Positions 9,126-17,753 of a stretch of DNA of 64,000 bases are shown piece by piece. Each line of letters starts with the position of its first letter. The first letter of the stretch is position 1. The position numbers were made by a program, and so were the translations under genes. This DNA is from Phenylobacterium sp. (GTDB lineage Bacteria; Pseudomonadota; Alphaproteobacteria; Caulobacterales; Caulobacteraceae). The stretch is taken from NCBI RefSeq assembly GCF_013822795.1, contig NZ_PNLB01000014.1, positions 62,001-126,000 of the forward strand, read 5' to 3'. Under the pieces are notes generated by a model. The model was not told the origin of the DNA and ran no database searches. It was given only the letters and a program-made list of their open reading frames with translations.

Positions 9126-9599
9126 ATGACTGAACCGCGCGGCCTGACGCCCATGACGGCGACCTTCAAGCGCTGGGACGGCAACCACGACCTGCCGCTG
9201 CCCGCCTATGCGACCGCCGGGGCCGCCGGCTTCGACTTCCGCGCCGCCGTGCCGGAGGGCGAAACGGTCACCATCGAGCCGAACGCCCGCGCCCTGATCC
9301 CGACCGGCTTCGCCGTCGCCCTGCCGATCGGCTACGAGATGCAGATCCGCCCGCGCTCGGGCCTGGCCGCCAAGAACGGCGTCTCCATCGTCAACGCACC
9401 CGGCACCGTCGACTGCGACTATCGCGGCGAGATCCTCGTCTGCCTGATCAACCTCGGGGCCGAGGCCTTCCATGTCCGCCGCGGCGACCGCATCGCCCAG
9501 GGGATCATCGCCGCCGCCCCGCAGTGGACCCTGGTCGAGGCCGACGAGCTCGACGACACCGTCCGCGGCGCCGGCGGCCACGGCTCGACCGGCGTCTAG
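9126..9599 (+). CDS. dut: dUTP diphosphatase (dUTPase)
   Basis: Trimeric dUTPase of 157 residues that hydrolyses dUTP to dUMP, keeping uracil out of DNA and feeding dTMP synthesis. The five motifs are present: AGFDFRA (I), PRSGLA (II), GTVDCDYRGE (III, with the base-recognition and catalytic Asp), RGDRIAQ (IV) and GAGGHGSTG (V). Motif V has His where most family members have the uracil-stacking Phe; a His in this position is known from Mycobacterium tuberculosis dUTPase. The protein ends two residues after motif V. GGAGG upstream supports the ATG at 9126. The TAG stop shares CTAG with the stop of the convergent receptor gene. Confidence 0.96.
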   Translation: MTEPRGLTPMTATFKRWDGNHDLPLPAYATAGAAGFDFRAAVPEGETVTIEPNARALIPTGFAVALPIGYEMQIRPRSGLAAKNGVSIVNAPGTVDCDYRGEILVCLINLGAEAFHVRRGDRIAQGIIAAAPQWTLVEADELDDTVRGAGGHGSTGV

Positions 9600-11605
9600 T
9601 TGAACGCCTTGCGGACGCTGAGCCGCACGTTTCGATAGCTCTCCTCGTCGCGCCGCTCGGCATATACGAGGTCGGCGACGTGCCGCAGCCCGGCGTGCAC
9701 GTCGCGCTCGCTCCAGGCGCTGCGGGCGGTCAGATTGTTGACCTCCAGCCGCAGGGTCACGTCCGAACGCGGCGAGTAGTCGACGAAGGCTGAGGCCCAG
9801 GGCTCGGCCCCGCTGGCCTCGGTCCCGTCGAACCGATAGGCGGTCTTGTCGGTGAACCCCGACAGGTTGACGCCCCAGGTCGCGTTCCACGCCGGCAGAT
9901 CCTGGGTGAAGGCCGCGTTCCATTCCAGCGCCGACTGGCCGGAGTAACCGCGCCGCTCGCCGGTCGCCGCATCAGTCACTTCCGAGCGCACGGCCTTTAG
10001 GCCCGCCTTCAGCAGCCCACCGGAAATGCCGCCCGCGTCCAGCGGCACGGTCGAATTCAGCTCGAGCATCTGGCGCAGGCCCGGACCGACATTGCTGCGC
10101 GCGTCGAACAGGCCGTTGGGACCGGCGACCGGCGCCAGGCCGATGACGTCCTCGATCTGCTCCTGGCGCAGGATCGCCGCCAGCGCTCCGCGTCCCGCGA
10201 ACCGCTGCTCGAAGGCGACCTCGGCGCGCAAGGTCTGGGTCGGGGCCAGCATGCCCGCCCCGGCCGTCACCACCCCGGTGTACATGTTCACCGAGGCCAC
10301 GAAGTCGTTGAAGTTCAGCTGCCCAACCTCACGCTCAATCCGCACACGGATTAACTGTCGAGCGTTCGGCGTCCAAGTCAGCGCCGCCGACGGCTTGGCG
10401 AACTCCAGCGCCTGCTCGTCGCCATGGCCAGGGTCCAGAACCGAGGCTTCGAACCGCAGGCCCGCCTCCAGCGCCAGCACCGGCGAGGGCTGCCAGACCC
10501 CGGTGGCGAAGCCTTCGCCGCGCCGCTCCTCGACCCGAGCCTGCGAGCCGGGCGCGGCGACCAGCGCCCCGCCGACCATCAGCGCGCTGTCGCCCTCCAG
10601 CCAGTTGAACGCCGCCTCCAGGCCGGTCTCCAGCGACAGCGCGTCCCAGCCGTGGAAGCGCAGCACCGCGCGCCCGACCGTCTCCCCGGACTCGTCGAAG
10701 CGGCGATAGCCGACGATCTTGGCGGCGTTGGCCGACGTCGCCCGCGTCTCGTTGGTGCGCCACGAGCGCAGAGCCACGGTCTCCAGCTCGACGCCGCCGC
10801 CCAGCGGCGCGACGTAGCGGCCGCCGACCTCGCCGCCCGCCCCGCGATAGGCTTCCTGCAGCAGGCCAAATCCGGCCGGCGTGGCGAACGCGTCGCGCTC
10901 GGTCACGTCGCTGACGTCGCGATAGCCGCGGATGTTCAGCCGCACGTCGCCCAGCGGCAGCGCCGTCTCGTAGGCGAGCGAACCGACCACTTCCTCGACC
11001 GGCTTGTCGCTGTCGATCTGCGAGTCGATCAGCAGCCGCCCGTCGCCGGCGGTGCGCACTCGATGGACGCCGCGGCGGTCGTGGGCGTCGCCGCGCTCGT
11101 AGCTGGCCGCCGCCTCGAACACATGGGCGCCCAGCCGCGCGGCCAGGTCTGCGGCGACCTCGCCCTCGTTGCGGCCCTGGGCGTCGAGGGTCAGGGTGTC
11201 GGCGAGCGTGACCGTCCCGCTGATCCCGCCGCGAGGGTCGCGAATGACGTTGGCCACCACCGGCTTGCGCTGCATGTCGATCCCCGGCGCACCGCCGCGG
11301 ATCACGTCGATGCGGATCACCTGGTCGGCCGGGATGCGGGCCAGCACGTCGCTCAGCGAGTCGCTCTTCGACGACGGCCGCCGCCCGTCGATCAGCACGT
11401 TGCCGGCCGCGCCCGAGAGGCCGCGCACGGCGCCGCCGCCGTCGAACGCGAAGCCGGGGATACGGTCGATCATCGCCTTGGCGTCGCTGGGCCGCGAGGC
11501 GGCGAAGAAGCCGCCCTCATAGCTGGTCACCGCCTGGTCGGTCGGTGCGGACCCGGCGTCCTGGGTCAGGGCCGCGGCCAGCAAGGCGATCGACAGTACT
11601 CCCAC
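9596..11605 (-). CDS. TonB-dependent outer-membrane receptor
   Basis: Outer-membrane receptor of 669 residues, short for the family. Seen: N-terminal export signal (GTG start, VLSIALLAAALTQ), a plug domain at about 40-125 with the recognisable RGLSGAAGNVLIDGRRP and PADQVIRIDVIRGGAPGIDMQ, then alternating polar/hydrophobic beta-strand sequence to a C-terminal amphipathic strand (VRLSVRKAF). No carboxypeptidase-regulatory extension. It lies 72 bases after the small cytochrome gene and in the same direction as glcDEF, so it could be read from the glc promoter; an own promoter in that gap is not excluded. Substrate unknown. AGGGGGA precedes the GTG start. Confidence 0.88.
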   Translation of the reverse strand: MGVLSIALLAAALTQDAGSAPTDQAVTSYEGGFFAASRPSDAKAMIDRIPGFAFDGGGAVRGLSGAAGNVLIDGRRPSSKSDSLSDVLARIPADQVIRIDVIRGGAPGIDMQRKPVVANVIRDPRGGISGTVTLADTLTLDAQGRNEGEVAADLAARLGAHVFEAAASYERGDAHDRRGVHRVRTAGDGRLLIDSQIDSDKPVEEVVGSLAYETALPLGDVRLNIRGYRDVSDVTERDAFATPAGFGLLQEAYRGAGGEVGGRYVAPLGGGVELETVALRSWRTNETRATSANAAKIVGYRRFDESGETVGRAVLRFHGWDALSLETGLEAAFNWLEGDSALMVGGALVAAPGSQARVEERRGEGFATGVWQPSPVLALEAGLRFEASVLDPGHGDEQALEFAKPSAALTWTPNARQLIRVRIEREVGQLNFNDFVASVNMYTGVVTAGAGMLAPTQTLRAEVAFEQRFAGRGALAAILRQEQIEDVIGLAPVAGPNGLFDARSNVGPGLRQMLELNSTVPLDAGGISGGLLKAGLKAVRSEVTDAATGERRGYSGQSALEWNAAFTQDLPAWNATWGVNLSGFTDKTAYRFDGTEASGAEPWASAFVDYSPRSDVTLRLEVNNLTARSAWSERDVHAGLRHVADLVYAERRDEESYRNVRLSVRKAFN

Positions 11606-11677
11606 GCGCGTCCCCCTTCGAACTAGCAGCGTGATCTACGGCTGAGTACGGCGGATGTCTACGGCGCGAACGGCGGT

Positions 11678-11959
11678 TTATCGCCCGCCGGACCCCTGCG
11701 GCGGTAACGCTTTCTGGAGGTAGGCGACGATCGCCGTCTGTTCGGCGCTCGACGCTTCGGCGCCCTTCTCGACCATCGCCTGAACGACGTCGCTCCAGGC
11801 CGCGTGCTTCTGGCTGCGGTGGATCAACACCTCGGCCTCGTGGCAGCCGGTGCAGACCCGCACGGTCTCGGCGCGGCCAGGGCCCGCGGGCAGCTCGCCG
11901 GGGGTCTGGGCCGACGCCGTGCTGGCGGTCAGCAGGACGGCGAGGGCCAGCCGCCTCAC
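11678..11959 (-). CDS. Small monohaem c-type cytochrome
   Basis: Exported protein of 93 residues: signal peptide (1 to about 17, ending ASA), then one haem site CTGCH near residues 36-40, and a C-terminal segment EQTAIVAYLQKAL typical of the last helix of small cytochromes c. A possible Met ligand lies in VQAMVEKG. The GTG start overlaps the glcF stop as GTGA, so it is translated with glycolate oxidase. It would sit in the periplasm and could take electrons from the respiratory chain; a direct role in glycolate oxidation is an inference from operon position only. Confidence 0.82.
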   Translation of the reverse strand: MRRLALAVLLTASTASAQTPGELPAGPGRAETVRVCTGCHEAEVLIHRSQKHAAWSDVVQAMVEKGAEASSAEQTAIVAYLQKALPPQGSGGR

Positions 11960-13251
11960 ACGCGCCCCGCCAGCGCCGCCGGCGCCGGGCCGCCCGCCGC
12001 CCAGTCGAGCAGCTCGACGGTGTGCACCACCGGCACGCCCGATCCGCCGGCGATCTGGGTCAGGCAGCCGATGTTCCCGGCGGCGATCAGGTCGGGCTTG
12101 GTCGCCTCGAGATTGGCGACCTTGCGCTCACGCAGGCGTCCGGCCAGCTCCGGCTGCAGGAGGTTGTAGGTGCCGGCCGATCCGCAGCAGATGTGCGGCT
12201 CCACCGGCTCGACAATCGTCAAACCTGCCGCTTGCAGCAAGGCCTTGGGAACATTGCCGATTTGCTGTCCGTGCTGCAGCGAGCAGGCCGAGTGGTAGGC
12301 GACCCGCAGAGGCGGGATCCCGACCTGCGGCAGCGGCCCAAGCTCTTGAAGAACCTCGGTAATATCCTTGGCCAGCGCCGAGACCTTCGCCGCCCGCTCG
12401 GCCCATTCGGCAGATTCCCGGAAGACGAAGCCGTAATCCTTCACGGTAGTCCCGCATCCGGAGGCCGTGACGATGATCGCGTCGAGCCCCTCGCCCTCGA
12501 TTTCGCGGGTCCAGGCGGCGATGTTGGCCTGGGCCAGCAGGTGCGAGCGATCGGCCTTGCCCAAGTGGTGCGGCAGCGCCCCGCAGCAGCCGGAACCCGG
12601 CGCGGTGACCACCTCGACCCCCAGGCGGTTCAGCAGCCGGATCGCCGCGGTGTTGATCTCCGGCGCCAGCACCGGCTGCGCGCAGCCCGCCAGCAGCGCC
12701 ACCCGGGCCCGTCGCTCGCCCACGGCCTTGAAGACATTCGGTTTTTCGGCGGGATCGGGCGACGGCAGCGTCGCCGGCGCCATCGCCGCCATGCCCTTCA
12801 GCCGCCCTGGCAGCAGCCCCGCGAACGGCCGCCCGACCTGCGCCAACCGCAGCGCCCAGCGAAACAGCGCCCGGTCCGGCAGCACCCGCGCCAGCATTCC
12901 GCGCAGAAAACGCTCCGGCCACGGACGAACATGGTGCTCCTCGATATAGGCCCGGGCGTGATCGACCAGGTGCATGTAGTTCACGCCCGACGGGCAGGTG
13001 GTCATGCAGGACAGGCAAGAGAGGCAGCGGTCGACGTGCTTGACCGTCCGAGCCGGCGGCGGGCCGCCGTTCTCGAGCATCTCCTTCATCAGGTAGATCC
13101 GGCCCCGCGGGCTGTCGAGCTCGTCGCCCAGCAACAGGTAGGTCGGGCAGGTCGCCGTGCAGAACCCGCAGTGCACGCAGGTGCGGATGATCTTTTCGGA
13201 CGACGCCGTATCCGGATCGGCCAGTTGCGCGGGCGAAAAGCTGGTCTGCAT
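11956..13251 (-). CDS. glcF: Glycolate oxidase iron-sulfur subunit
   Basis: Iron-sulfur electron-transfer subunit (431 residues) of the glycolate dehydrogenase complex, expected to pass electrons from GlcD/GlcE to quinone at the cytoplasmic membrane. Two 4Fe-4S motifs are seen: C25[11 protein letters not shown] and [12 protein letters not shown], followed by two cysteine-rich (CCG) domains with [10 protein letters not shown] and HICCGSAG. The start at 13251 overlaps the glcE stop as ATGA; the longer open frame upstream is only glcE in another frame. The stop is coupled to the downstream cytochrome start. Confidence 0.95.
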   Translation of the reverse strand: MQTSFSPAQLADPDTASSEKIIRTCVHCGFCTATCPTYLLLGDELDSPRGRIYLMKEMLENGGPPPARTVKHVDRCLSCLSCMTTCPSGVNYMHLVDHARAYIEEHHVRPWPERFLRGMLARVLPDRALFRWALRLAQVGRPFAGLLPGRLKGMAAMAPATLPSPDPAEKPNVFKAVGERRARVALLAGCAQPVLAPEINTAAIRLLNRLGVEVVTAPGSGCCGALPHHLGKADRSHLLAQANIAAWTREIEGEGLDAIIVTASGCGTTVKDYGFVFRESAEWAERAAKVSALAKDITEVLQELGPLPQVGIPPLRVAYHSACSLQHGQQIGNVPKALLQAAGLTIVEPVEPHICCGSAGTYNLLQPELAGRLRERKVANLEATKPDLIAAGNIGCLTQIAGGSGVPVVHTVELLDWAAGGPAPAALAGRV

Positions 13252-14468
13252 CAGGCGTACATCCGGCCGGGATTGAAGATGCGCTGCGGGTCGAACTGGG
13301 TCCGCACCCGCTCGGTCAGCGCCGCCACGCCCGGCGCCAGCGGTTGGAACGGCGCGACCTGCGCCCGCACCGCTGCGCCGGCGCGCATCAAGGTCGCATG
13401 GCCCTCGCCGCCGGCGACCTGCGCCAGCACCTGCCGCACCCGGCCGGCATGGGCGTCGGGCGCGGCCGGCAGCTCCAGCCACACCGCCCCGCCGCCCCAG
13501 TCGTAGAAGCAGCGGCCGGAGAGCTCATCGGCCAGCCGCCGGCCGACCGCCGCGCCAGATGTGGGCGCAACCGAGAGCTTCCAGACAGGGTCGTCGCGCC
13601 CGACGAAGAAGGACGCGTCGGCGATCTCCTTCCAGGCCAGCTGCGATGCCTCGCGGTCCAGCACCGCCTGCCGCGTCTCGCTGGACAGCACTTGCGCCAG
13701 GTGCGCGATCCGCGCCGTCACCGAGGGCCCCACGCCCTCGACCCGCAGCAGCGTCACCGCGCCGTGGGCCGCCGAGAGCTCGCCGACCTGCGAGCGCGCC
13801 GCGATATCGGCCGGCAGGTGCGCGGCCGACGACACCTGGGCCGGGCAACCCAGCGCCTTGGACATCACGGCCATCGCCGCTTCGTCCGACAGACCGCGGA
13901 TCACCAGGGTCTGCGCCTGCGGCGGCGCGGGCAGCACCTTCAAGGTCAGCTCGGTGACGACGCAGAGCGTGCCGAAGCTTCCGGTGGCCAGCTTGCAGAC
14001 GTCGAAGCCGGTGACGTTCTTGACCACCCGGCCGCCGGCCGCGAACGCCTCGCCAAAGCCGTTGACGCCCTTCAGCCCCAGGCAGTGGTCGCGCGGCCCG
14101 CCCGCCGTCAGCCGCCGCGGCCCGCCGCGCCCGGTCATCATCGCGCCGCCGACGGTGCCCAGGCCAGCCGGCAGTCCCCACAACGGCCCGAAGTCCGGCG
14201 GCTCGAAAGCCAGGCATTGACCGCGCTCGGTCAGCATGGCGGCGATCTCGCTCATCGGCGCGCCGGGCTCGACCGCCAGGATCAGCTCTTCGGGTTGATA
14301 GGTCACCACGCCGTTCAGCGCCGACAGATCCAGCACCTCGTCGGCCTCGACCGCCCGTCCGAACCCGCGCCGCGTTCCGGTCCCGACCAGTTCCAGCGCC
14401 TTCCCCTGGGCCAGCGCGTCCTTGACCGCCTGTTCGGCGCCCGCCGCATCGTTCGGTGTCCAGGCCAC
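13251..14468 (-). CDS. glcE: Glycolate oxidase FAD-binding subunit
   Basis: FAD-binding subunit of glycolate dehydrogenase, 405 residues. The N-terminal FAD_binding_4 fold is seen in LVGTGTRRGFGR, VEPGAPMSEI and the TVGGAMMTGRGGPRRLTAGGPRD region, with VVKNVTGFDVCKLATGSFGTL, a stretch conserved in GlcE. It differs from GlcD in lacking the long C-terminal FAD-oxidase cap. The start is GTG, two bases after the glcD stop, and the end overlaps glcF by four bases. Confidence 0.94.
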   Translation of the reverse strand: MAWTPNDAAGAEQAVKDALAQGKALELVGTGTRRGFGRAVEADEVLDLSALNGVVTYQPEELILAVEPGAPMSEIAAMLTERGQCLAFEPPDFGPLWGLPAGLGTVGGAMMTGRGGPRRLTAGGPRDHCLGLKGVNGFGEAFAAGGRVVKNVTGFDVCKLATGSFGTLCVVTELTLKVLPAPPQAQTLVIRGLSDEAAMAVMSKALGCPAQVSSAAHLPADIAARSQVGELSAAHGAVTLLRVEGVGPSVTARIAHLAQVLSSETRQAVLDREASQLAWKEIADASFFVGRDDPVWKLSVAPTSGAAVGRRLADELSGRCFYDWGGGAVWLELPAAPDAHAGRVRQVLAQVAGGEGHATLMRAGAAVRAQVAPFQPLAPGVAALTERVRTQFDPQRIFNPGRMYA

Positions 14469-14470
14469 GT

Positions 14471-15958
14471 TCAGAACCGATCCAGTTCGGGAAAGCGGAC
14501 CTTGCCGCCATGGATGTGCACGCGGCCGAGCTCGGCGCAGCGGCAGAGCTTGGGGAACACCTTGCCGGGGTTCAGCAGCCCGTCCTCGTCAAAGGCGCAC
14601 TTCAGCCGCTGCTGCTGGTCCAGGTCGGCCGGTCCGAACTGCACCTCCATCAGGTCGCGCTTCTCGACGCCGACCCCGTGCTCGCCTGTCAGCACCCCGC
14701 CGACCTCGACGCAGAGGGTCAAGATCGCCGCGCCGAGCTCCTCGGCCTTGTGCAGTTCGCCCGGCACATCGGCGTCGTAGAGGATCAGCGGGTGCAGATT
14801 GCCGTCGCCGGCATGAAACACATTGGCGATCCGCAGGCCGCACGCCTCCGACAGCTCGGTCATCCGCCGCAGCACCTTGGGCAGAGTCGCGCGCGGGATG
14901 GTGCCGTCCATGCAGTAATAGTCGGGCGAGATCCGGCCCACCGCCGGGAACGCCGCCTTGCGCCCGGCCCAGAAGCCCTTGCGCTCGTCCTCGTTCATCG
15001 AAATCCGCAGATAGCTGGCGCCGCAGCCCTCGCCGATCTCGCGCACCACCTCGATCAGGTGGTCGACCTCGGCTGGCGGACCATCCAGCTCAATGATCAG
15101 CAGCGCCTCGACGTCGAGCGGGTAGCCGACCTTCACGAACGCCTCAGCCGCGGCGATGGCCAGGCGGTCCATCATCTCCATGCCGGCCGGGATGATGCCC
15201 GCGGCGATCACGGCGGCGACGCAGGCGCCGGCCGCCTCGACCTCCTGGAAACCCATCAGCAGCGCGCGCTGGGTCTCGGGCGCCTGCAGGATGCGGACCG
15301 TCACCTCGGTCACCACGCCCAGCAGCCCTTCCGACCCGCAGACCACGCCCAGCAGGTCGAGGCCCTGCGGATCCAGGTGCTTGCCGCCCAGCCGCATCAC
15401 CGTGCCGTCGATCAGCACCAGCTCCACGCCGAGCAGATTGTTGGTGGTCATCCCGTACTTCAGGCAGTGCACGCCGCCGGCGTTCTCGGCGACATTGCCG
15501 CCGATCGAACAGGCGATCTGACTGGAGGGGTCGGGGGCGTAGTAGAAGCCCTCGCCGGCGACCGCGTGGGTCACCGACAAGTTGGTCACGCCAGGCTGCA
15601 CCACCGCGCAGCGGTTGGCGTAGTCGACCTCGAGGATGCGGTTGAACTTGCCCAGTCCTAGGATGATCCCGTCGGCCAGCGGCAGCGAGCCGCCCGACAG
15701 CGAGGTCCCGGCCCCACGCGGCACCACCTTGAGCCCGACGCCGTGGCAGTAGGCGAGGACCCGGCTGACCTGGTCGACCGTTTCGGGCAGCACCACGATC
15801 ATCGGCCGCTGGCGATAGGCGGTCAGGCCGTCGCACTCGTAGGCGGCCAGGCCCGCGTCGTCGTCGATCACCCCTTCGCCGGGGACGATCGCGCGCAGCG
15901 CCGCGACGAACTCGCCGCGGCGGTCCAGCAAACCCTGGTCGGGCGCGGGCATCAGCAT
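14471..15958 (-). CDS. glcD: Glycolate oxidase catalytic (FAD) subunit
   Basis: D-2-hydroxy-acid dehydrogenase subunit that oxidises glycolate to glyoxylate, 495 residues. Seen: PCMH-type FAD-binding domain (about 40-220) with PRGAGTSLSGGSLPLADG and SIGGNVAENAGGVHCLKYG, and a C-terminal FAD-oxidase domain ending in GEHGVGVEKRDLM. The start at 15958 gives the usual length and lines up with family N termini; a longer frame to 16042 would add Arg-rich sequence. It is the first gene of glcDEF-cytochrome-(TonB receptor) and is divergent from the FCD regulator, with a palindromic site between. Confidence 0.95.
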   Translation of the reverse strand: MLMPAPDQGLLDRRGEFVAALRAIVPGEGVIDDDAGLAAYECDGLTAYRQRPMIVVLPETVDQVSRVLAYCHGVGLKVVPRGAGTSLSGGSLPLADGIILGLGKFNRILEVDYANRCAVVQPGVTNLSVTHAVAGEGFYYAPDPSSQIACSIGGNVAENAGGVHCLKYGMTTNNLLGVELVLIDGTVMRLGGKHLDPQGLDLLGVVCGSEGLLGVVTEVTVRILQAPETQRALLMGFQEVEAAGACVAAVIAAGIIPAGMEMMDRLAIAAAEAFVKVGYPLDVEALLIIELDGPPAEVDHLIEVVREIGEGCGASYLRISMNEDERKGFWAGRKAAFPAVGRISPDYYCMDGTIPRATLPKVLRRMTELSEACGLRIANVFHAGDGNLHPLILYDADVPGELHKAEELGAAILTLCVEVGGVLTGEHGVGVEKRDLMEVQFGPADLDQQQRLKCAFDEDGLLNPGKVFPKLCRCAELGRVHIHGGKVRFPELDRF

Positions 15959-16078
15959 GGCTGCGCCGTTCTCTTCATGGCCGCCCGACCTCCCCGCTCG
16001 AACTGACGGGTCGACATAACGCGGCCGGTCGGCCATGACCACCGCCGCGGTGCGGCATGCTTCCCTTAGGTGAGCACG

Positions 16079-16099
16079 TTTCGTATACTGAATACGAAA
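16079..16099. promoter_or_regulatory. Palindromic operator candidate between glcD and the GntR regulator
   Basis: A perfect inverted repeat, TTTCGTAT - 5 bases - ATACGAAA, lies 32 bases before the regulator ATG and about 120 bases before glcD. Its left half runs into CGTATACT, which fits the yGTM-KACy pattern described for FadR/FCD-type GntR operators. The position suits autoregulation and control of the glycolate genes. Inferred from sequence only. Confidence 0.65.
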
Positions 16100-16130
16100 A
16101 GCCGGCTCGGTCGCCGGCCCACGAGCGTAG

Positions 16131-16871
16131 ATGATGGACGGCGATTTTCCCCTGGGCGACCCTCACGGCGCCACGCCGACCACGCTGAAGTCGCACCTGC
16201 TGCGCTTGCTGCGCCAGGCCATCCTGTCGGGCCGTTATCCGCCTGGCTCGCGCCTCAACGAGAGCCAGTTGGCCCGCGAGTTCAAGATCAGCCGCATCCC
16301 GATCCGCGAGGCGCTGATGCAGCTGCAGGAAAGCGGCTTGGTCACCAACCACGCCCGCCGCGGCATGTTCGTCACCCGGCTGACCGACGAGGACGTGCAG
16401 CGCATCAACAGCATCCGGGTGGTGCTGGAAGCCGAGGCGCTGCGTCTCTGCCGGCTCAACATGACCAAGGCCGCGGCCGCACGGCTCAGCGCCATGGTCG
16501 AGCAGATGGAGGCCTGGGAGGTCGGCGACCGCCCGGCCGCGGCCACCACCGACTTCGAGTTCCACCGCGAGATCTGGGAGCTGTCGGGCAATCCCTATCT
16601 GGCGCGCACCCTCGACTCCCTGTGCACCGTCCTCTTCGCCCATGCCGCCCAGGACCGCGGCGAAACCATCAAGTGGCGCTTGAACCGGCATCGCGGCCTG
16701 CTGGATGTGGTTTTGGGCCGCTCCAGCGTCTCACCAGAGGATGCCGTGATTGCACACTTGAGGGTCTCCTATGACGAGCCGGAGAAATTCTCCAGCTTCG
16801 CCGCGACGCAACGGACCGACGAGCCGGCCGTTGACCGCTCGCGGCCCAAGCGCCGGACCTCAGCACGATGA
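16131..16871 (+). CDS. GntR-family transcriptional regulator, FCD/FadR type
   Basis: Regulator of 246 residues: winged helix-turn-helix at about 20-85 (RQAILSGRYPPGSRLNESQLA, split by SRIPIREAL, GLVTNHARRGMFV), then an all-helical FCD ligand domain at about 95-215 with the conserved D-x-x-FH (DFEFHREI) and a later His region (LNRHRGLLD) that binds a metal and carboxylate ligands in this family. Tandem ATGs at 16131 and 16134. It is divergent from glcD and so plausibly responds to glycolate or a related hydroxy-acid (GlcC-like), which is inference. The stop overlaps the next start as ATGA. The last 30 residues are basic and lie outside the domain. Confidence 0.92.
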   Translation: MMDGDFPLGDPHGATPTTLKSHLLRLLRQAILSGRYPPGSRLNESQLAREFKISRIPIREALMQLQESGLVTNHARRGMFVTRLTDEDVQRINSIRVVLEAEALRLCRLNMTKAAAARLSAMVEQMEAWEVGDRPAAATTDFEFHREIWELSGNPYLARTLDSLCTVLFAHAAQDRGETIKWRLNRHRGLLDVVLGRSSVSPEDAVIAHLRVSYDEPEKFSSFAATQRTDEPAVDRSRPKRRTSAR

Positions 16872-17254
16872 GCAGGATCGCCCCGATGACTCCACGCAGC
16901 ATTCTTGGCCTGGCCGTCGCCCTCGCCGCCGGCCTCGCCTCCTCGGCCGCCGCCCAGGCGCCGGGCGAGACGGTGTTCAAGCAGCAGTGCGGGACCTGCC
17001 ACGCCATCGCCCCCGGCGGCCCGGCCAAGCTCGGCCCGCCGTTGAAGGGCATGGTCGGGCGCAAGGCCGGGACCGTCCCGGGCTACGCCTATTCCAAGGC
17101 GCTGAGCGCCTGGGGCCAGACCTGGACCACCGCCAATCTCGACAAGTACCTGGCCAAGCCCGCCGCGGTCGTGCCGGGCACCAAGATGCTGGTCGGGGTC
17201 GCCAACGCCGATCAGCGCGCGGCGGTCATCGCCTATCTCGCCAGCCAGAAGTAG
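16868..17254 (+). CDS. Class I c-type cytochrome (c2-like), periplasmic
   Basis: Soluble cytochrome c of 128 residues. Signal peptide to about residue 29 (AAAQA), haem attachment C41-GT-C44-H45, the segment GPPLKGMVGRKAG after the haem site, and a likely axial Met in GTKMLVGV, then a final helix AAVIAYLASQK. This is the mitochondrial/c2 pattern. Its start overlaps the stop of the GntR gene by four bases, so regulator and cytochrome are co-translated; with the other small cytochrome it brackets the glycolate oxidase genes. Confidence 0.92.
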   Translation: MSRIAPMTPRSILGLAVALAAGLASSAAAQAPGETVFKQQCGTCHAIAPGGPAKLGPPLKGMVGRKAGTVPGYAYSKALSAWGQTWTTANLDKYLAKPAAVVPGTKMLVGVANADQRAAVIAYLASQK

Positions 17255-17275
17255 CCGCCAACGCCCAGGTGACTC

Positions 17276-17749
17276 ATGAACACGGTTGAACTCCGGCCAG
17301 GCGCCCGCCTCGCCGGAGCGCCCCAGCATGCCTGCTCGACGGGCCGCGCGCCGGACTATCACGCGCTCGGGACGTTTTCGGAGACCTGGTCGTTCCTGGA
17401 ATACTTCCTCGGGCGCTGCGTCCAGGTCGGCGGCGGCGAGACCGCTTGCGACCAGCCGCTGAGCCTGGCGGCCCAGCTCGACGCCTTGGAGCGCCTGGAG
17501 CTCGGCGCTCAGCGCAGCGAGGCTGCGGCCCTGGCCGCGGAGATTCGCGTCGCCGCCCACCGGCGGCAGGCCGCATTGCAGGACCTGGCCCGCGCCAGCC
17601 TCAACCGCATGGGTCTTGGCCAGTTCGACATCCCCGCCGCCCTGCCACACGACGGCGACAAGGCGCTGGAGGCCCTGCACATGCGGACCTGCGATCTCGT
17701 CCGCCGCACGGTGCTGCTGCTCTGCGCCCTGGAGAAGGCGCAGCGCTGA
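17276..17749 (+). CDS. Hypothetical helical protein, no recognised family
   Basis: A 157-residue frame with the strong third-position G/C bias of real genes here, starting ATG 21 bases after the cytochrome stop. The protein is predicted mostly helical (LAAQLDALERLELGAQRSEA, RTCDLVRRTVLLLCALEK), has five cysteines, no signal peptide and no motif I recognise. It may belong to the GntR-cytochrome unit by spacing. It converges with coaBC; only four bases separate the stops, in the palindrome TGAGGCCTCA. Function unknown. Confidence 0.7.
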   Translation: MNTVELRPGARLAGAPQHACSTGRAPDYHALGTFSETWSFLEYFLGRCVQVGGGETACDQPLSLAAQLDALERLELGAQRSEAAALAAEIRVAAHRRQAALQDLARASLNRMGLGQFDIPAALPHDGDKALEALHMRTCDLVRRTVLLLCALEKAQR

Positions 17750-17753
17750 GGCC

